Of a stretch of 64,000 nt of DNA, positions 1-13,573 are shown piece after piece. The stretch spans positions 59,258,094-59,322,093 of the forward strand of contig CM055101.1 of NCBI GenBank assembly GCA_029204225.1, given 5' to 3'. Numbering within the stretch: the stretch's first letter is position 1; each line of letters begins with the position of its first letter. This DNA is from Diphasiastrum complanatum. Lineage: Eukaryota > Streptophyta > Lycopodiopsida > Lycopodiales > Lycopodiaceae. The notes under the pieces are model-generated. The model saw only the letters and a list, made by a program, of their open reading frames with translations. It made no database searches and had not been told where the DNA came from. A program made the translations under genes and the position numbers.

Positions 1-344
1 AGTTGTTTGCTTACGATCCTGCATTTTTTTTCGCAAGCTAGCCCTAGTAGGTAGCAAAAGTCAGGTGCAGACAAGATCAAGGGCTATGTCTGGCGAAGCA
101 AAAACAATCGTGAAAATCTACACATCTCAGTTGAATCAACAATAGGACAGGCAAGATCCTAGCACTCGGAAAGAGGCATGAATACTTGTACAATTTTTTG
201 CCTCTAATTAGGCTTTTAATACTTTTGTACTGATCAATAAAAGTTTACATTAGCATTATAGACTTGGTCACTTAAATCATTCTTCTGTACAACACATGTC
301 TAATTAGTGTATTGTACTTGATCTCGACTATCCAAATAGGAAAG
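1..344. other. No recognisable feature
   Basis: AT-rich sequence with no reading frame or repeat that I can assign. It adjoins a decayed copia polyprotein and may be its gag/protease part, eroded beyond recognition. Confidence 0.4.
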
Positions 345-2115
345 TTGAATTACTTGTTTGCCAAGATTGTATAGTCGATGAACAGGCCAGGAACCCTTTT
401 AGATCATTGACAAGCCATTAACATTTTGCTAGAAGGTTGTTAGATATTGTACATACATATATTTGTGGCCCAATGAAGAATCCGTCATTGAAGGATGCAA
501 AGTATTTTATCACTTTATTGATGAATTTTTCAGAAGGACGATGGTGTACTGTATGAAAAAGAAATCCAAAGCTTTCAACTGCTTCAAAATCTTCAAGGAG
601 CATGCAGAGAAAGGAACTGGTAAGAAGATCAAAGCCCTAAGGTCTGACAATGGTGGAGAATGTATCTCTACTGAATTCAAGGAGTACTACGAGAGCCAAG
701 GCATTGAACAAGAGTTTATCACTCTCTACATTCATCGCAGTTAAACAACTTAGCCAGGAGGAAGAATCGTACCCTGGTTGAGTCAGCCAAATGCATCCTG
801 GCACACACATCTTTGCCAAAGATCTTCTGGGCTGAAGTTGTTTCAGCTTACATTCAGAACAAATGTTCGACTAAGGCCCTCTCAGGAAAAACACTCCATG
901 AGGTCTAAGCCTTCATTGAAGAACCTACGAGTATTCGGTTGCATCGCCTACGCACAGATACGGAAGGAGACAAGGAAGAAATCTGACTTCCAAAGTCTAA
1001 AGACCATCTTGATTGGTTATATCTCCTCCGACAATACCTATAAGTTGTATGACCCCGATACCCAGAAGATTTTATTCAGCAGGGATATAGTCTTTATTGA
1101 GGATTAGTTCATCGACTTCAAAGTCAAGGGTAAAGTTTCATGCGAACCTTCGACACATACCACCGACACGACAATTCGAGCCTCTGGCTCAATCGTGCCG
1201 ACATTCGACCAACTATTCGACATCGAATCAAAGGAAGACGTTGTTGTTACTCAGCAACAACCCGACCAAGGAATGGATCATCAACCGACGTGATCTCCAA
1301 GAAGATCGAACCAAGTGCGCACACAGCCCACAATGTATATTCTTGAGTCTATTTGTCTTTCAATGCAGGAACCGACTACAGTCGAAGAGGCACTTAGCTA
1401 ATCAGACTCCGATCTCTAGAGAGAAGCAATGGAAAGAGAGTATTCCTCTCTGATCAAGAACCAGACATGGTCATTGGCCGAACTACCTGCCGGCAACAAT
1501 CTTATCGATTGCAAATGGGTCTTTAAGATCAAATACAAAGTTGACGAGAGTATTGACCCAAGGAAGGCCTGATTAGTAGCCATAGGATTTTCTCAGATCC
1601 CAAACATCGACTACAATGAGACTTTCAGTCCAATAGTCAAACATTCATTGATTCGAGTCCTCTTATCTTTTGCTACTACGACTGAGACCTTGCAGTACAT
1701 CAACTCTGTGTATAGACAACTTATCTGAATGGAATTATAGAAGAGAATATTTACATGATACAGCCCGAGGGATACATTCTCAAAGGTATGAAAAATTATG
1801 TCTGTAAACTCCACAAGGCACTTTATGGCTTGAAACAATCAACAAGAGCTTGGTTACACATTCCTCATCCAGCATGTCTTCAAACCAAGCAATGCCTATT
1901 CTAACGCTTATTTCAAGTCAGTGCAACATTCCTTCATGTATATTGACGATACATTGCCTTTCAGCAATAGTATCGATCAGGTGAAGGATGCTAAACAGAG
2001 GTTGTCCTCTGAATTCGACATGATTGATTTGGGTGAGACTCACTACTGTCTTGGAATTCAAATCCATTGAGACAGAGAGAGACAACTGGTCTATATCACT
2101 CAACAAAGGTATCTT
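345..2115 (+). pseudogene. Decayed Ty1/copia polyprotein (integrase to reverse transcriptase)
   Basis: Pieces of a copia pol appear in the expected order but in shifting frames. Near 355-410 is the end of a pre-integrase zinc region (CQDCIVDEQARNPF). At 440-480 is the integrase start, where the usual HTD reads HTY, so the first catalytic Asp is lost. At about 640-665 is RSDNGGE, which holds the second catalytic Asp. At about 930-1100 is the integrase C-terminus (LRVFGCIAY, SRDIVF). At 1480-2110 is the RT, with NCKWVFKIK-like, FSQIPNIDYNETFSP, LYGLKQS and YIDD segments. Frameshifts and an in-frame TGA at about 1570 break it. The RNase H end is missing. Assignment to copia is secure; the element is dead. 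Confidence 0.85.
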
Positions 2116-2170
2116 CATAATACCCTTATTATATATTTTTTGATTAATTACACAGGATAACGAAGATGAT

Positions 2171-2500
2171 GTGGAGGATTATGAGGACAATATTTTGTTT
2201 TTCAATATTGATCTTCAATTGAGCAATATAAAGGCCAGTTTAGGCAATGAAGTTGTCAATGAGGCAAATCACTCAAGGACCTCATCTTCCTTGAGATCAC
2301 AAGAACCATTGCATCACATTCAACCAAAAGACTTGTCTAAGACTTCTCACGAAATGGAACTAGTGGACAAGGATAAAATTGATCTATATGAATGTTTCAC
2401 ATTTAGTATAGAGTGCACAATGGAATGTGATGAAACTTGTAATATACAAGCTGGAAATTGTCCTAGCCATGAGATGGGACAAACAATCCAAGATCCTTAA
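2171..2500 (+). pseudogene. Unrecognised 109-codon open frame between retroelement fragments
   Basis: An acidic open frame (starts MEDYEDNILFF, with Cys residues near the end: CTMECDETC) lies between the copia pol remnant and a downstream polypurine tract plus LTR. I do not recognise a domain. Its position suggests the 3' part of the internal region of the element whose LTR begins at 3202, but this is inferred only from location. The frame ends at a TAA, and the sequence after it (2500-3190) has short readable stretches broken by many stops. Confidence 0.3.
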
Positions 2501-3193
2501 TATCATAGTTTCCAGTTTGTGGTTCAAAATATTGGAGATATCAATATATTTGAACATGGTGATGTACTCTACGAAAGATTTTTTGTAGAGACTCTAGGTG
2601 AAAGAATATCAACACTCTTTGTAAGCATCTCATTCACTCAATATTACTGGAAATAAAAGTTCAATCAGAATATCATTTATTCCTAGAGATGATCAATCAA
2701 AGGATATTAGTTCCTATATGGGAATTGATCATGTAAATAATTCCTTCATGTGGGATCTTAACAATTTAGATGCAAGGTTTATGACTATCATTAAAGCATT
2801 TGGCTTGAACAACAAAGTGACTACCCAACAACATGAATAAATCTTCAGACCATCACAACCGAATGCAATGCCAAAATACAATCCTAAAGGAATTGGATAG
2901 ATCATCCAATTTGTCATGATGCCGAAGAAACAGACAAAAGAGAATATTGCGATTTGGTGGTCAAAAAGCAATATGGTGTTTCATCCATCTCTTCTTCGAC
3001 CATCATTTTTCCTTCCTGGGAACAAGGATTATAGTCTGAAGCAAGCAAAACGGATTCAATTCGACAGCTTTGGATCTGTAATGAAGCAGTAAATTTTTTT
3101 TACAACGACACATCCTCAATCATGACTACTTAACCGAGGCGATCAAGCTGATCAGACAAGCGTCTTCATTTTTTAGGACAAAAATGTTTAAGT
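2501..3193 (+). other. Decayed retroelement internal region
   Basis: No intact frame. The last part (TTTTTAGGACAAAAATG then AATGGGAG) looks like the end of an internal region running into a polypurine tract. I see no diagnostic domain. Confidence 0.35.
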
Positions 3194-3201
3194 AATGGGA
3201 G
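3194..3201 (+). promoter_or_regulatory. Polypurine tract before a 3' LTR
   Basis: AATGGGAG immediately precedes a TGTCATGT LTR start. This is the expected position of the plus-strand primer of an LTR retrotransposon in plus orientation. Confidence 0.5.
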
Positions 3202-3734
3202 TGTCATGTAATTTTAGTACATCCATGCTTAGACATGCAAGATACTATCCAATGTAAGCTTTGTAGGCCCAAAAGGAGCTATTAGCCTTAAGAACAAGGC
3301 GGTTCTCTCTTTAGGCCCTCCAAAGTAGTTAATAAGGATAATAGGCCAATAAGGCCCAATGTAGCCTAGATAATACTTAACAAGGGCGAACTATCTCTCA
3401 ATATAGTTAACTTTAGTTAGGTGAGAGCATTGTCTATAAGTAGGCAAGAGACGTCAATTTTTGAATCTTTTGGCTCATTTGTAAGTGAGAGCTTCTAGCT
3501 TCCTTGTGAATGTGAGCCATAGGGATCTCCATTGCTAGGTATCATGTGCCCTATCCACATGATCAATGCTCCATTCCATTAATTGTACTCTTTCTTTCAT
3601 TGCTAATGTGATTCCATTGAGATCTCCATGTTTCTAGTTTGCTATTGATATGTTATCATGATTGTCTTGTTATTTTCTTGCTATTAGCTTTACTTCATTG
3701 TTATTGCCATTAGTTTGGGGTTTGGCACATGACA
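3202..3734 (+). mobile_element. LTR with 8-bp terminal inverted repeats (TGTCATGT/ACATGACA)
   Basis: A 533-bp segment opens with TGTCATGT and closes with its exact reverse complement ACATGACA, the TG...CA form of LTR ends. A TATAAGTA box lies about 230 bp inside, near 3435. A polypurine tract directly precedes the start, so this is read as the 3' LTR of an element lying upstream. The flanking pentanucleotides (GGGAG before, TCTGC after) are not a target-site duplication, so it is not a clean solo LTR. No second LTR copy was found in the window. Confidence 0.6.
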
Positions 3735-4340
3735 TCTGCTCCCATCCTCACGCAAGACCAACCCCTACAGGGACTAGAAGTTTTCGCTGAACTCTTGCAA
3801 GCTCAGATCACCATGTCGTTCCATAGTGTCGTCAAATCCTCAAATCCTTCACAGGCCTTAAAGGCTATATCCATAGAAGTTGTCAGCTGTCCGATGTACA
3901 AGATGGACAGCAAAAACCGGAGGAAATTCTAGAAATACCTCATATTCCTATGAATCTGATGAATATCGGTGTTGCTTAAGGGAATAGCATCGCCCTACCT
4001 ACTTTACAAGGACTATCCCGTGGTATCCGCTATCTTAGATAGTGGATCAAGCGTAAATATAATGGCTTTGTCACTAGCAAAGTCATGGGGTTTCACCTAG
4101 TTAGATCTACCATGGTACAAGTTACACATGGCAGATCAAAGAGTCACTGACCCTGCAAGACATCTATAGAATATTCTCGTACGTACTGTAGGCATCAAAT
4201 TCACTATTAGTTGTGTTATACTAGACCTCCCAGAAGATGTACACATATACAAACTCCTTCTTGGTACACCCTGGCTACAAATGGCAGACGTCGTTCAAGA
4301 TTGGAAGCGAAGTAAGGTAACCTTTGCCAATAATGAAAAG
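3735..4340 (+). pseudogene. Retropepsin (aspartic protease) fragment of a retroelement
   Basis: A frame from about 4020 reads ILDSGSSVNIMAL, the D-S/T-G active site of a retroviral-type protease. About 75 codons later comes KLLLGTPWLQ, which fits the second conserved protease block (I/LLGxPWL). Two in-frame TAG stops lie between them (near 4099 and 4168). An upstream open stretch (3729-3932) may be the end of gag. The arrangement is Ty3/gypsy-like rather than copia-like. It directly abuts the LTR above but lacks a primer site there, so it is probably a different, nested insertion. Confidence 0.6.
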
Positions 4341-4479
4341 TGAGTCACTATTGACTCCACAGGCCACGCCAGCCAAGTATGATGATTGGTCATCCACAAC
4401 CTATGATGCATCTGATAGTGTTCCTATCATGCCAAAAGGACACTATACGCGCTCCACCGACATCATCACGCATTAGCCA

Positions 4480-4850
4480 CAGTGGACTGTGTTGACTCCA
4501 ACAGATGCCTCATAGAGACTCACCAATGGATCCACAGGCTTGCAACTGTCGAAGGACCAATGTCCTCAGACAAAAGAAGAAAAAGAGCAAATGAGAAAAT
4601 ATTGTTGAAGGACCAGTGTCCTCAGACAAAGCAAGAAAAAGAGCAAATGAGAGAATATCTATATCAGTTGATACTCTACTCTCTCATCATGTATGCAATG
4701 GTCTGTACAAGACCTGATATCGCTTTTGTAGTTAGCTCATTAAGCCAATTCATGGCTAATCGAAGAAGCACACATTGGAAGGCCAATGACAATAGCCACG
4801 TTCTACTCCAGACAACGCAACGACTCCATGTTATCTTCTTGTACATACAT
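4480..4850 (+). pseudogene. Ty1/copia RT C-terminus to RNase H linker fragment
   Basis: The translated block LYSLIMYAMVCTRPDIAFVV followed by SLSQFMANRRSTHWKA is the diagnostic copia segment after the RT palm (xGSLMYAMxxTRPDIA, then SRFMxNPxxxHWxA). It contains a 56-bp tandem duplication just upstream (4551-4662). The frame becomes unrelated after about 4850 and no RNase H catalytic block follows. Confidence 0.75.
4551..4662 (+). repeat. 56-bp tandem duplication inside copia fragment
   Basis: Two adjacent units, 4551-4606 and 4607-4662, both begin GAAGGACCARTGTCCTCAGA and differ at only a few positions. Because 56 is not a multiple of 3 the duplication shifts the frame. Confidence 0.9.
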
Positions 4851-4909
4851 CTGCACAAATGTAAATTGTATATAGTTGATCATTGTAATCAATTTATAGA
4901 TCATTGAAA

Positions 4910-6540
4910 TGCCAATTGATGCCAAAAAAAATAAGCTGATTCCATATACGGTCGAGCGCCTATAGACGCCGAGACGACAACTTATCAGAGATAGACATGG
5001 TAGATACTTTCAAGCATCGATTCTTTCTTTTAGACTAATTTTCAGAATAAGCTCATAGCTGTTACTGATCGTACTTAGCTTTGTGAGCATGCGGTTTTGC
5101 TCGCGCTCACCAACATCATCTGACTTTTATTTCCATACATTCAATCTGAATAAATTACTATTTGGTTTGCGTTCAAATTTTTGTTAGTGTTGCATGCTTT
5201 CCGCTTTTTGTCTAACTCTCTAATTGTTTTGTCTAATTTCTACTCTTTCTCTTTCTCATAATCGCAATTAAGATCTATTTTGTGTTCGCCTACTCTTATA
5301 GTACTGCACACACCAAAGAAATCAGTCGACCACTACCTTCGTGCAGTAGTAGAATCATGATGATCCAATTGCTTGACCTATCCGTCTAAACCACGGACTC
5401 ACCTCAATCCATCATTTCTCCAATAGTTTACTTCACTAAAGCACTATCAAAGTTTTTCAGGATTCACATTAAAGAGAAGTGTTAGATTTTAATGCTCAGG
5501 TCCAAATCCATTCAGTAATGAGCATCCTGAAATCTGTATATACTTTACTACAAAAAAAAACTCGAATTTATAAATAGAAGATCGAAATCCAAAAGCGTAT
5601 TTTTTTTATCTCGGATCGAGTAGTAGTTTTCGATACTCGCAAATTTTTTGAAACCAATACGGATCGAGTTGGATCTATAACATTCGATCCAGAGCAAAAA
5701 TTTGATACATACATTATCTCAATACTGATAGTTGATTCCAACCCACATCCCGATCAGAAAGACAACGTTGACAATCAACCCACTTTGTACATTCATTGTA
5801 TTCTTCCGTTGCTAGTATCTCGATCCAGATTTTGATTTTGGACGTCTATCCCTGAATTGATTCCGATTTAGACAGATACTAATTTTCAATAGTGTATTAG
5901 AGCGCGTTTCTGATACACCACCACCATTTTCTGACACTTATAAGAGTATTTTGGTTAAAAACCTACTTTATTAGGACAATACCCAATGTATGTAAAAGTA
6001 ACAACAATCTTTGGTTTTATGGACTTATCGTATGAAGTAGATGCAATGATTTATGTTGTATGAGAACCTTGCATACATACTTGTAACTAAGTTTTCTTTA
6101 TGCATATATGAACATGGTAAGTCTAATGATTGATTGCATATTGTTTACTAAATACCTATCTCATTACTAGATTTTGGAGTAACATAGTCTTACGAGACCA
6201 AAAAATGTGTTTAGAGCCCAAACCATAATAGAAGTCGTGCAAGATTCTTGTGACGAAGTCATGATTTTTTGCAAAATGTATGCTGCTTCTCACGATACAC
6301 ATCGTGTAACAAATCCAGGCCTATTTTACAAAATGAGTTTCAACAAGCCCTAACTGGGTGTTAAAATTGCACCATAGAATAATAGTATGATCTTTTGAAC
6401 CCTATTAATCTTTTAAGAACGCTCTATCCTTATTGAGATAGCTTAGAGACATAACATTTCGTAATGATGTCCTTTAAGTACTAAAAAGGAGCAAAGGCTT
6501 TTTGTATACATACCTGAATCCAAAACTTTCGAGTTTTGTT
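4910..6540. other. AT-rich intergenic sequence, no gene seen
   Basis: No coding frame, LTR end or tandem repeat that I can support. A stretch near 5560-5900 is rich in GATCGA/GATCCA words but without clear periodicity. Confidence 0.5.
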
Positions 6541-6705
6541 TTAAGAAAAAATGGTAATGTCGGCACTTCAAGTGCCAAGAGTGAGTAAGACACTAGTTGT
6601 AAAGGCCATAAATCTATTTTTCAGTTGTTATGTAGAGGCATCACTACAATCCTACATATGCCATAATGAAGGCATTCAAAAGTCTATTTTTCGGAAAAAT
6701 AATGA

Positions 6706-6737
6706 TGGTCCATCGTTGTTAGGACAACGATGGACCA
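6706..6737. repeat. Perfect 14-bp inverted repeat with 4-nt loop
   Basis: TGGTCCATCGTTGT at 6706-6719 and its exact complement ACAACGATGGACCA at 6724-6737 are separated by TAGG. It lies in a patch (6640-7130) with related words such as GGTCCAGCGTTGG and GGGAGGCC..GCTCCAG.GCTG in direct repeats, as seen in subterminal regions of DNA transposons. Confidence 0.85.
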
Positions 6738-7152
6738 GTATACAATGCATGTGATAGAAAAAGTCAGAAACTCGGATGGTTAGAATGCGCTCTAGTGCAC
6801 TCAAATGGATGCAAAGCCATCGTTGTAAATGTCCACAATTCTGGCATATAAGCATAAGAATCAATTTACAACATACTATCATATTTCTTATGCAAAAGCA
6901 AAGAATCTATTCATAGATTATAGAGCCCACAACCATTGCTGGTCCAGCGTTGGAGATACATCAAGAATTTTCTAGCAAATGTATTTATGAAAGTAGATGA
7001 AAAAAAAATCATTGTCCAGCAGTTGGGAGGCCATGCTCCAGCGCTGATGCCTACATAGCTATTGCATACACATTGTGCATTGTTTTTTTTAATATACATT
7101 CGATGGGAGGCCGCGCTCCAGTGCTGCAAAGAGTGGATATTATCCATTATTT

Positions 7153-7224
7153 GCCATAAAGAAGGCTACACATAGCATAAAACTTATAGCCATAAAGAAG
7201 GCTACACATAGCATAAAACTTATA
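7153..7224. repeat. 36-bp tandem duplication
   Basis: The unit starting GCCATAAAGAAGGCTACACA occurs twice, at 7153-7188 and 7189-7224, with no difference that I can see. Confidence 0.9.
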
Positions 7225-7623
7225 GCTTCATTATGCATAATGAAAATAGCATAAGTTTCTTACCAAATTAGTGCTAAATTGTTTTTCAAGAGCATGTAGA
7301 TGGGCGCTGAATGCATTGTTAAAGATGAGAGGAAGAAGAAGAAGAAGAAGAGTGGTGGTAGTAAGGAGCTTCGCCACCCTTTATATAAGCACCAAAGTTC
7401 CTTCCACATGAAAAGATGAGGTTGTGTAAAGACATCCGTCTAAGTGGCTTGCAAAGGAAGCAATTGTTTCTATCTATAGGATGGTTTTGGATTGATCTTG
7501 ACCGTCAGGAGATGAACCATGTAAAAGAGGGGTGTTGAAAAGTACTAGTTATATGTGCGAGCCCCTTAAATAGAAGTAACATAGCATTGTCCAAGTGTAG
7601 TGTTTTATAGTTAGATACCATCC

Positions 7624-7625
<2 letters not shown>

Positions 7626-7699
<74 letters not shown>
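7626..7699. repeat. (GA)37 microsatellite followed by (GT)9
   Basis: A pure GA tract of 74 bp. A GT tract follows at 7719-7736 after 19 bp of non-repeat. Confidence 0.97.
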
Positions 7700-7704
<5 letters not shown>

Positions 7705-7739
7705 GTCATTTAAAATCGGTGTGTGTGTGTGTGTGTAAA

Positions 7740-9119
7740 CACATATGTATAGAAAGGAGAGATGGAGAGAGATGAATTCTCACATGCTGTATTTGGGAGT
7801 GATCTTTTTGGTGCTTTCTATCCATTAGAACAATTGTAAAATTATGGCAAAGTTATTAGGTCGAGCCATAATTGACCAATTGTTAAATTGGGTGTGACGG
7901 TTGTAAAAAAGACATTTTTGAGGCATAAAGGAATGGCAAGTTTCATCCCACACATGTTGAGTTGATGTATCTTGCTTGAGTTGGGCTCGTGCCCCTCACA
8001 AGTTCAATTCTTTGTGATCCCATGGGTTGATATTACTAAGAAGTGGTAAAAGGTTTTATGTGCCCCACATTTTAACTCTTTATGAATTCATAAATGCTTT
8101 TAGAAATTTCGTCATGAGCCTTTTCAAAGCTATAATCTAGTTATAAACTCATAGTATGTTAAGCACATATCTTTCTACTCACGATATGCACTTCAAATCT
8201 GTAAGGCTTTTCTAGAAATGGAACCCAGCTGTCAAACATACATTAAAAGGTTGTGACAATCCTTCACTTATTGTTGAATGGTCTTTCCAGTGCCACTTAT
8301 GGGTTGGTAAGGATCATTTAAGAGCTTATGACAAGCTTTGAACGCAAGGAGACAATTTTGAAATGACATGAACCTCTTATTAAGGGTGCCAACAGAACCA
8401 TTTTCATATGTAAAGTATGAGCAAAAATCTTTTTATTCTTGCTCAAAGTGGGGATAAGATGTGCTAAAAAAATGAGAGCATCATATCATTCGATAATTAC
8501 ATAATATATTTTATGAATAGGTCAAATATTTGCATAAAGTGTAAAAAAAAAATTTGGGCATGTAAATTTATGATCATAAAGTTGCGATGATTTATTGGGC
8601 AACTTGAATGTTTGGGTTTGAAAAATGCATAAGCAATAAAATGCCTATTGAGCCTAGATGCACATCCAAACTAAGATGGTTAGTCTGCCACTTGCCCACA
8701 TCTGTTAGATACGTATGTGAGCATAACATGCATTGCAGTCTTTCACTTAACCACATCTAGATTCCATCAGATGTGCCTTTGGGTGCAACAACATTCAAAG
8801 TCTTTACGCGACCTAGTGAAACGATCAATGGCACCCTATGTCCATTTTTTAAAATGCAATAAATTTGTGTGTGTTGTTTTCAAATGTAAGAAATTTGTGT
8901 GGTAAAGTAACTAGATTCATATAAAGCTTAAGTTATATAGTTGTATGGAGTTAGTAAAGTTTTGATATTTTGTCGGCAAGCAATTGGAGATGGAGGATTC
9001 AAAAGGCAAGATTTTTCAAAAATTGACGACTTTTAAAAAATGCAAAAAATTGGAGGGAAACCCCAAAGAGATTTAGCTTTTATGAACACTCGATGCCACC
9101 TAATTCTTGAATTTTGTAA
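7740..9119. other. AT-rich intergenic sequence, no gene seen
   Basis: Only short open frames with no recognisable product. No LTR ends or long repeats were identified. Confidence 0.5.
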
Positions 9120-9207
9120 AAGATAGTTAGATTCCATAGAATGATGGTTTTGTAGGATTGTAGTAGTACTTTAGTTTCAAAAATTTTGGAGAGACCTTTT
9201 TGATGGC

Positions 9208-9256
9208 CTCTAAAGACACGTGTTCAAAGATGGGCTCTAAAGACACGTGTTGAAAG
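9208..9256. promoter_or_regulatory. Duplicated G-box (two CACGTG sites in a 27-bp direct repeat)
   Basis: The words CTCTAAAGACACGTGTTCAA (from 9208) and CTCTAAAGACACGTGTTGAA (from 9235) are spaced by 27 bp and each contains a CACGTG core (9217-9222 and 9244-9249). CACGTG is the classic bZIP/bHLH binding core in plants. They lie just upstream of family 1 copy A. Whether they drive any transcript is unknown. Confidence 0.6.
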
Positions 9257-9479
9257 TATGACAAAAGAGAGGCTGACGTCAGCAAAATGGGTAGGTTACC
9301 CATAATCCAAATATCACTCAGCCTTTCATTTTCACAAAAAGAGGCCGGCCTTGAGGGACTACTTTGTGGGCCCTGGCCCTTCATATTGCCAGCTGAAGGG
9401 GCTGGTTGAGCGTCTGCCAAATGGCATGAAAACAACAACGGAAATGCATACGTCATGGAAGCACCTGCCTGTCCTGGCC

Positions 9480-11760
9480 ATGTTTCCACGTGGGTAATTT
9501 TCCATAGTGGATTTCCGAAACGTGGCGAAATCCAATGCTTCTGAGAATATCTAATGGTGAAGGGCTTTAGATCCTCGAGTGCCCGGGGTAGTGTAAGCTG
9601 CCAAAGCTGGGCTGGCCGCTGGCGAGAGCAAAAAGCCTACCCTTCTCAGATTTATGTACGCATTAGGCAGCAGCTGCTGCGAAGAATCAGAGTCAGCCTT
9701 CTCGTCGTCCTGTGGCAGCCCATGCCCCCACTACTACAGAGAAATCTGAGAAAGTCCCGACTCCCGTCTTTCTTTTCTTTTCCTCGCTTCTGGAATGAGT
9801 CCAGTCTGGTCTGGTCCGGTCTGGATCGCAGCCAGGAAAGCTTGAATTGCGTCTAGAAGAATCAGAGATTTTTTGCCTTTTTTTATGGCGTACTGGGGCT
9901 GCGCCAGCAAAAACAAGAAAAAATACATATTGGACTATGGATTATGGAGCCCATGCCACCTGTGTCATGGGTCAGGTCAGTGCAGGCTCTCGACTCGCTG
10001 GGGGGTCTACACAGTCCTCATTAGAGTTTCCTTAAACGTGCCCAGTGCTTTTGAGAGAAACAAACCACACTTGCTTACAAATTTACATTAACAGCATTTG
10101 GTGTACACTGCAAAGCTTTAGCATCGGATGAGACAAGTTTTGTTTTTTATTTTGATCATTCTCGTCTCGCTAATTTGCAAGCCTGTGCTGAGTTTTGCTC
10201 ATATCGTGATTCTTGAATTTTAGTCCCTAGAAGATACTTGAATCTTGATATAGACTAAATATATACTTTTTACTTCTTTCTTTATGTGTAAAAGATATTA
10301 AATGTTGTTACTATGATCTATAATGTACAGGATGTACTTTATTGAAAACCTAGTCTTGGAGTTATGACATTTGCTAAAACGTCGCTTGGCTTCATCGATG
10401 GACTTCTACAGTAATTCCAAGTGCCGATCATGTGAACCAAATCTGGTTGGAAATATATTAGCCGGTGTGTGACGGAACTACTGCTAGGTCAACCGTCGCT
10501 TACGATGAGCGCAACTACGCAAGATATGCTAGGTAGACCTTAAAGTCATCATCAACTGTTCAGTTTCAAATCACAGCATATATACTGAGTCACAAGCGGC
10601 ACGATGCGCACGCAATCCTCAAGTAGGTAGGCAGCAACACCGACAAAGAAATTGCATCCTTGTATATTTGCAAGTCAAGACGCCTTATACAGTTTTGATA
10701 TCCACCTCATATTATTCTATTGTCCAACTGCCAATTCCATGCTAATCAGAAAAAACACTAGAATATTGAGGTATGACAGTTGCTGAGCAAATAAAAGTAA
10801 GCTTTACATACAAGAGAAAAATAGAAAAGTAAGAATTGGCAAATCTTATTTGAAGTGTGGCTTATATTGGGCTGACTTTTGCACAAACTAACCGAAAGAA
10901 AGACAAGACTCAAGTCGAAGTCAAAGCCGTGTGAAGGCCAGCGATGTGGGTTCAAGCTGGGTATGTGGAAAATTCTGCCACACTTATGCATAGTCAAGCT
11001 GAGCTGGTAGTGTGATTTACATCTTGCAACCATGTGCTTTTTGTTCAAGCTCGACCTAGTGCTCCATGTTTAATGTATACTTTGCATAAAAATGCTGATA
11101 ACAAAAGTCTCTACGACGCCACGACAAGCACGAAACCCATATTATGATACCATTCTCGAGTCCCAGGCATTTTCGCACCAAATTGGTGAGGCAAACAAAA
11201 AGCTTTTTGGAAATGTCTCTACAACCAATGCCGGCCAAAATAATTCACATGCTATAAAAAGCTGTGTTATCAAAATTTACAGTTTGAGTCAATTGTAAGA
11301 TAGGAACCTATCTAAGTCTTTAGGCTTGCCATGATAGCAAGCATTAAGCTATTGTCATGATTAGTTAAATAAGGAGTTCTAGCATTTAGGTGACTTTGTT
11401 TAGAATTGAAATGAGTTTTAAAAAAAAACTTGATTTTTTTAAAAAGCAATCTTTGTTTGTTCATTTGAATGTATTGAAAGACTCTTCACATTGAAGCTTA
11501 ATATTGTGATATGAATGATATTTCATATCACCCTTGTTTTATTTTATCTTGGAGTACACTCTTAATTTTTTTTTTGTAAAATTTAGTATCCAATTTAATA
11601 TTATGATGAAAATTGGTCCTACTAGCCTCTAGACTCTCTAGTGGGCATATGAGTAAAACCACTACATGCCATGGTCCACATGGCCACTTGGCTTCTTTTG
11701 TTACCCTAAATATGCTACACAAATAGAATTTAGCTATTGAACATATATTGATTTATAGCA
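9480..11760 (+). repeat. Dispersed repeat family 1, copy A
   Basis: This segment is colinear with copy B (30.84-34.14 kb) and copy C (47.33-49.21 kb). Shared landmarks are: an ACGTGGC-containing start (A and B only); GAGAAAGTCC..ACTCC.GTCT; TGGCGTACT.G..CTGCGCC; GACAAGTTTTGTTTT..ATTTTGATCATTC; TGGAACTACTGCTAGGTCAA; TCATCAACTGTT; CAAGCGGCACGATG; TTACATACAAGA; and GGCTGACTTTT. All copies run in the same direction. No frame is conserved among the copies, so I treat it as a non-coding repeat or decayed duplicated locus. A 72-codon open frame at 9873-10091 with a CHLCHGSGQC stretch is not preserved in copy B. Confidence 0.8.
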
Positions 11761-11769
11761 ACTAACACT

Positions 11770-13530
<1,761 letters not shown>

Positions 13531-13573
13531 TGTCCAGTCTGGCGTGCCGCCTTGTTGGCTTCCAGCGCTCGTG

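Noticed and set aside
9127-9489. 120-codon minus-strand frame
   Set aside because: No recognised motif, lies over the G-box repeats, and is not conserved at 30.5-30.9 kb.
9873-10091. 72-codon frame with CHLCHGSGQC, resembling a zinc-binding CxxCxGxG repeat
   Set aside because: Only one such unit is present, and the corresponding region of family 1 copy B does not preserve the start, the frame or the cysteines.
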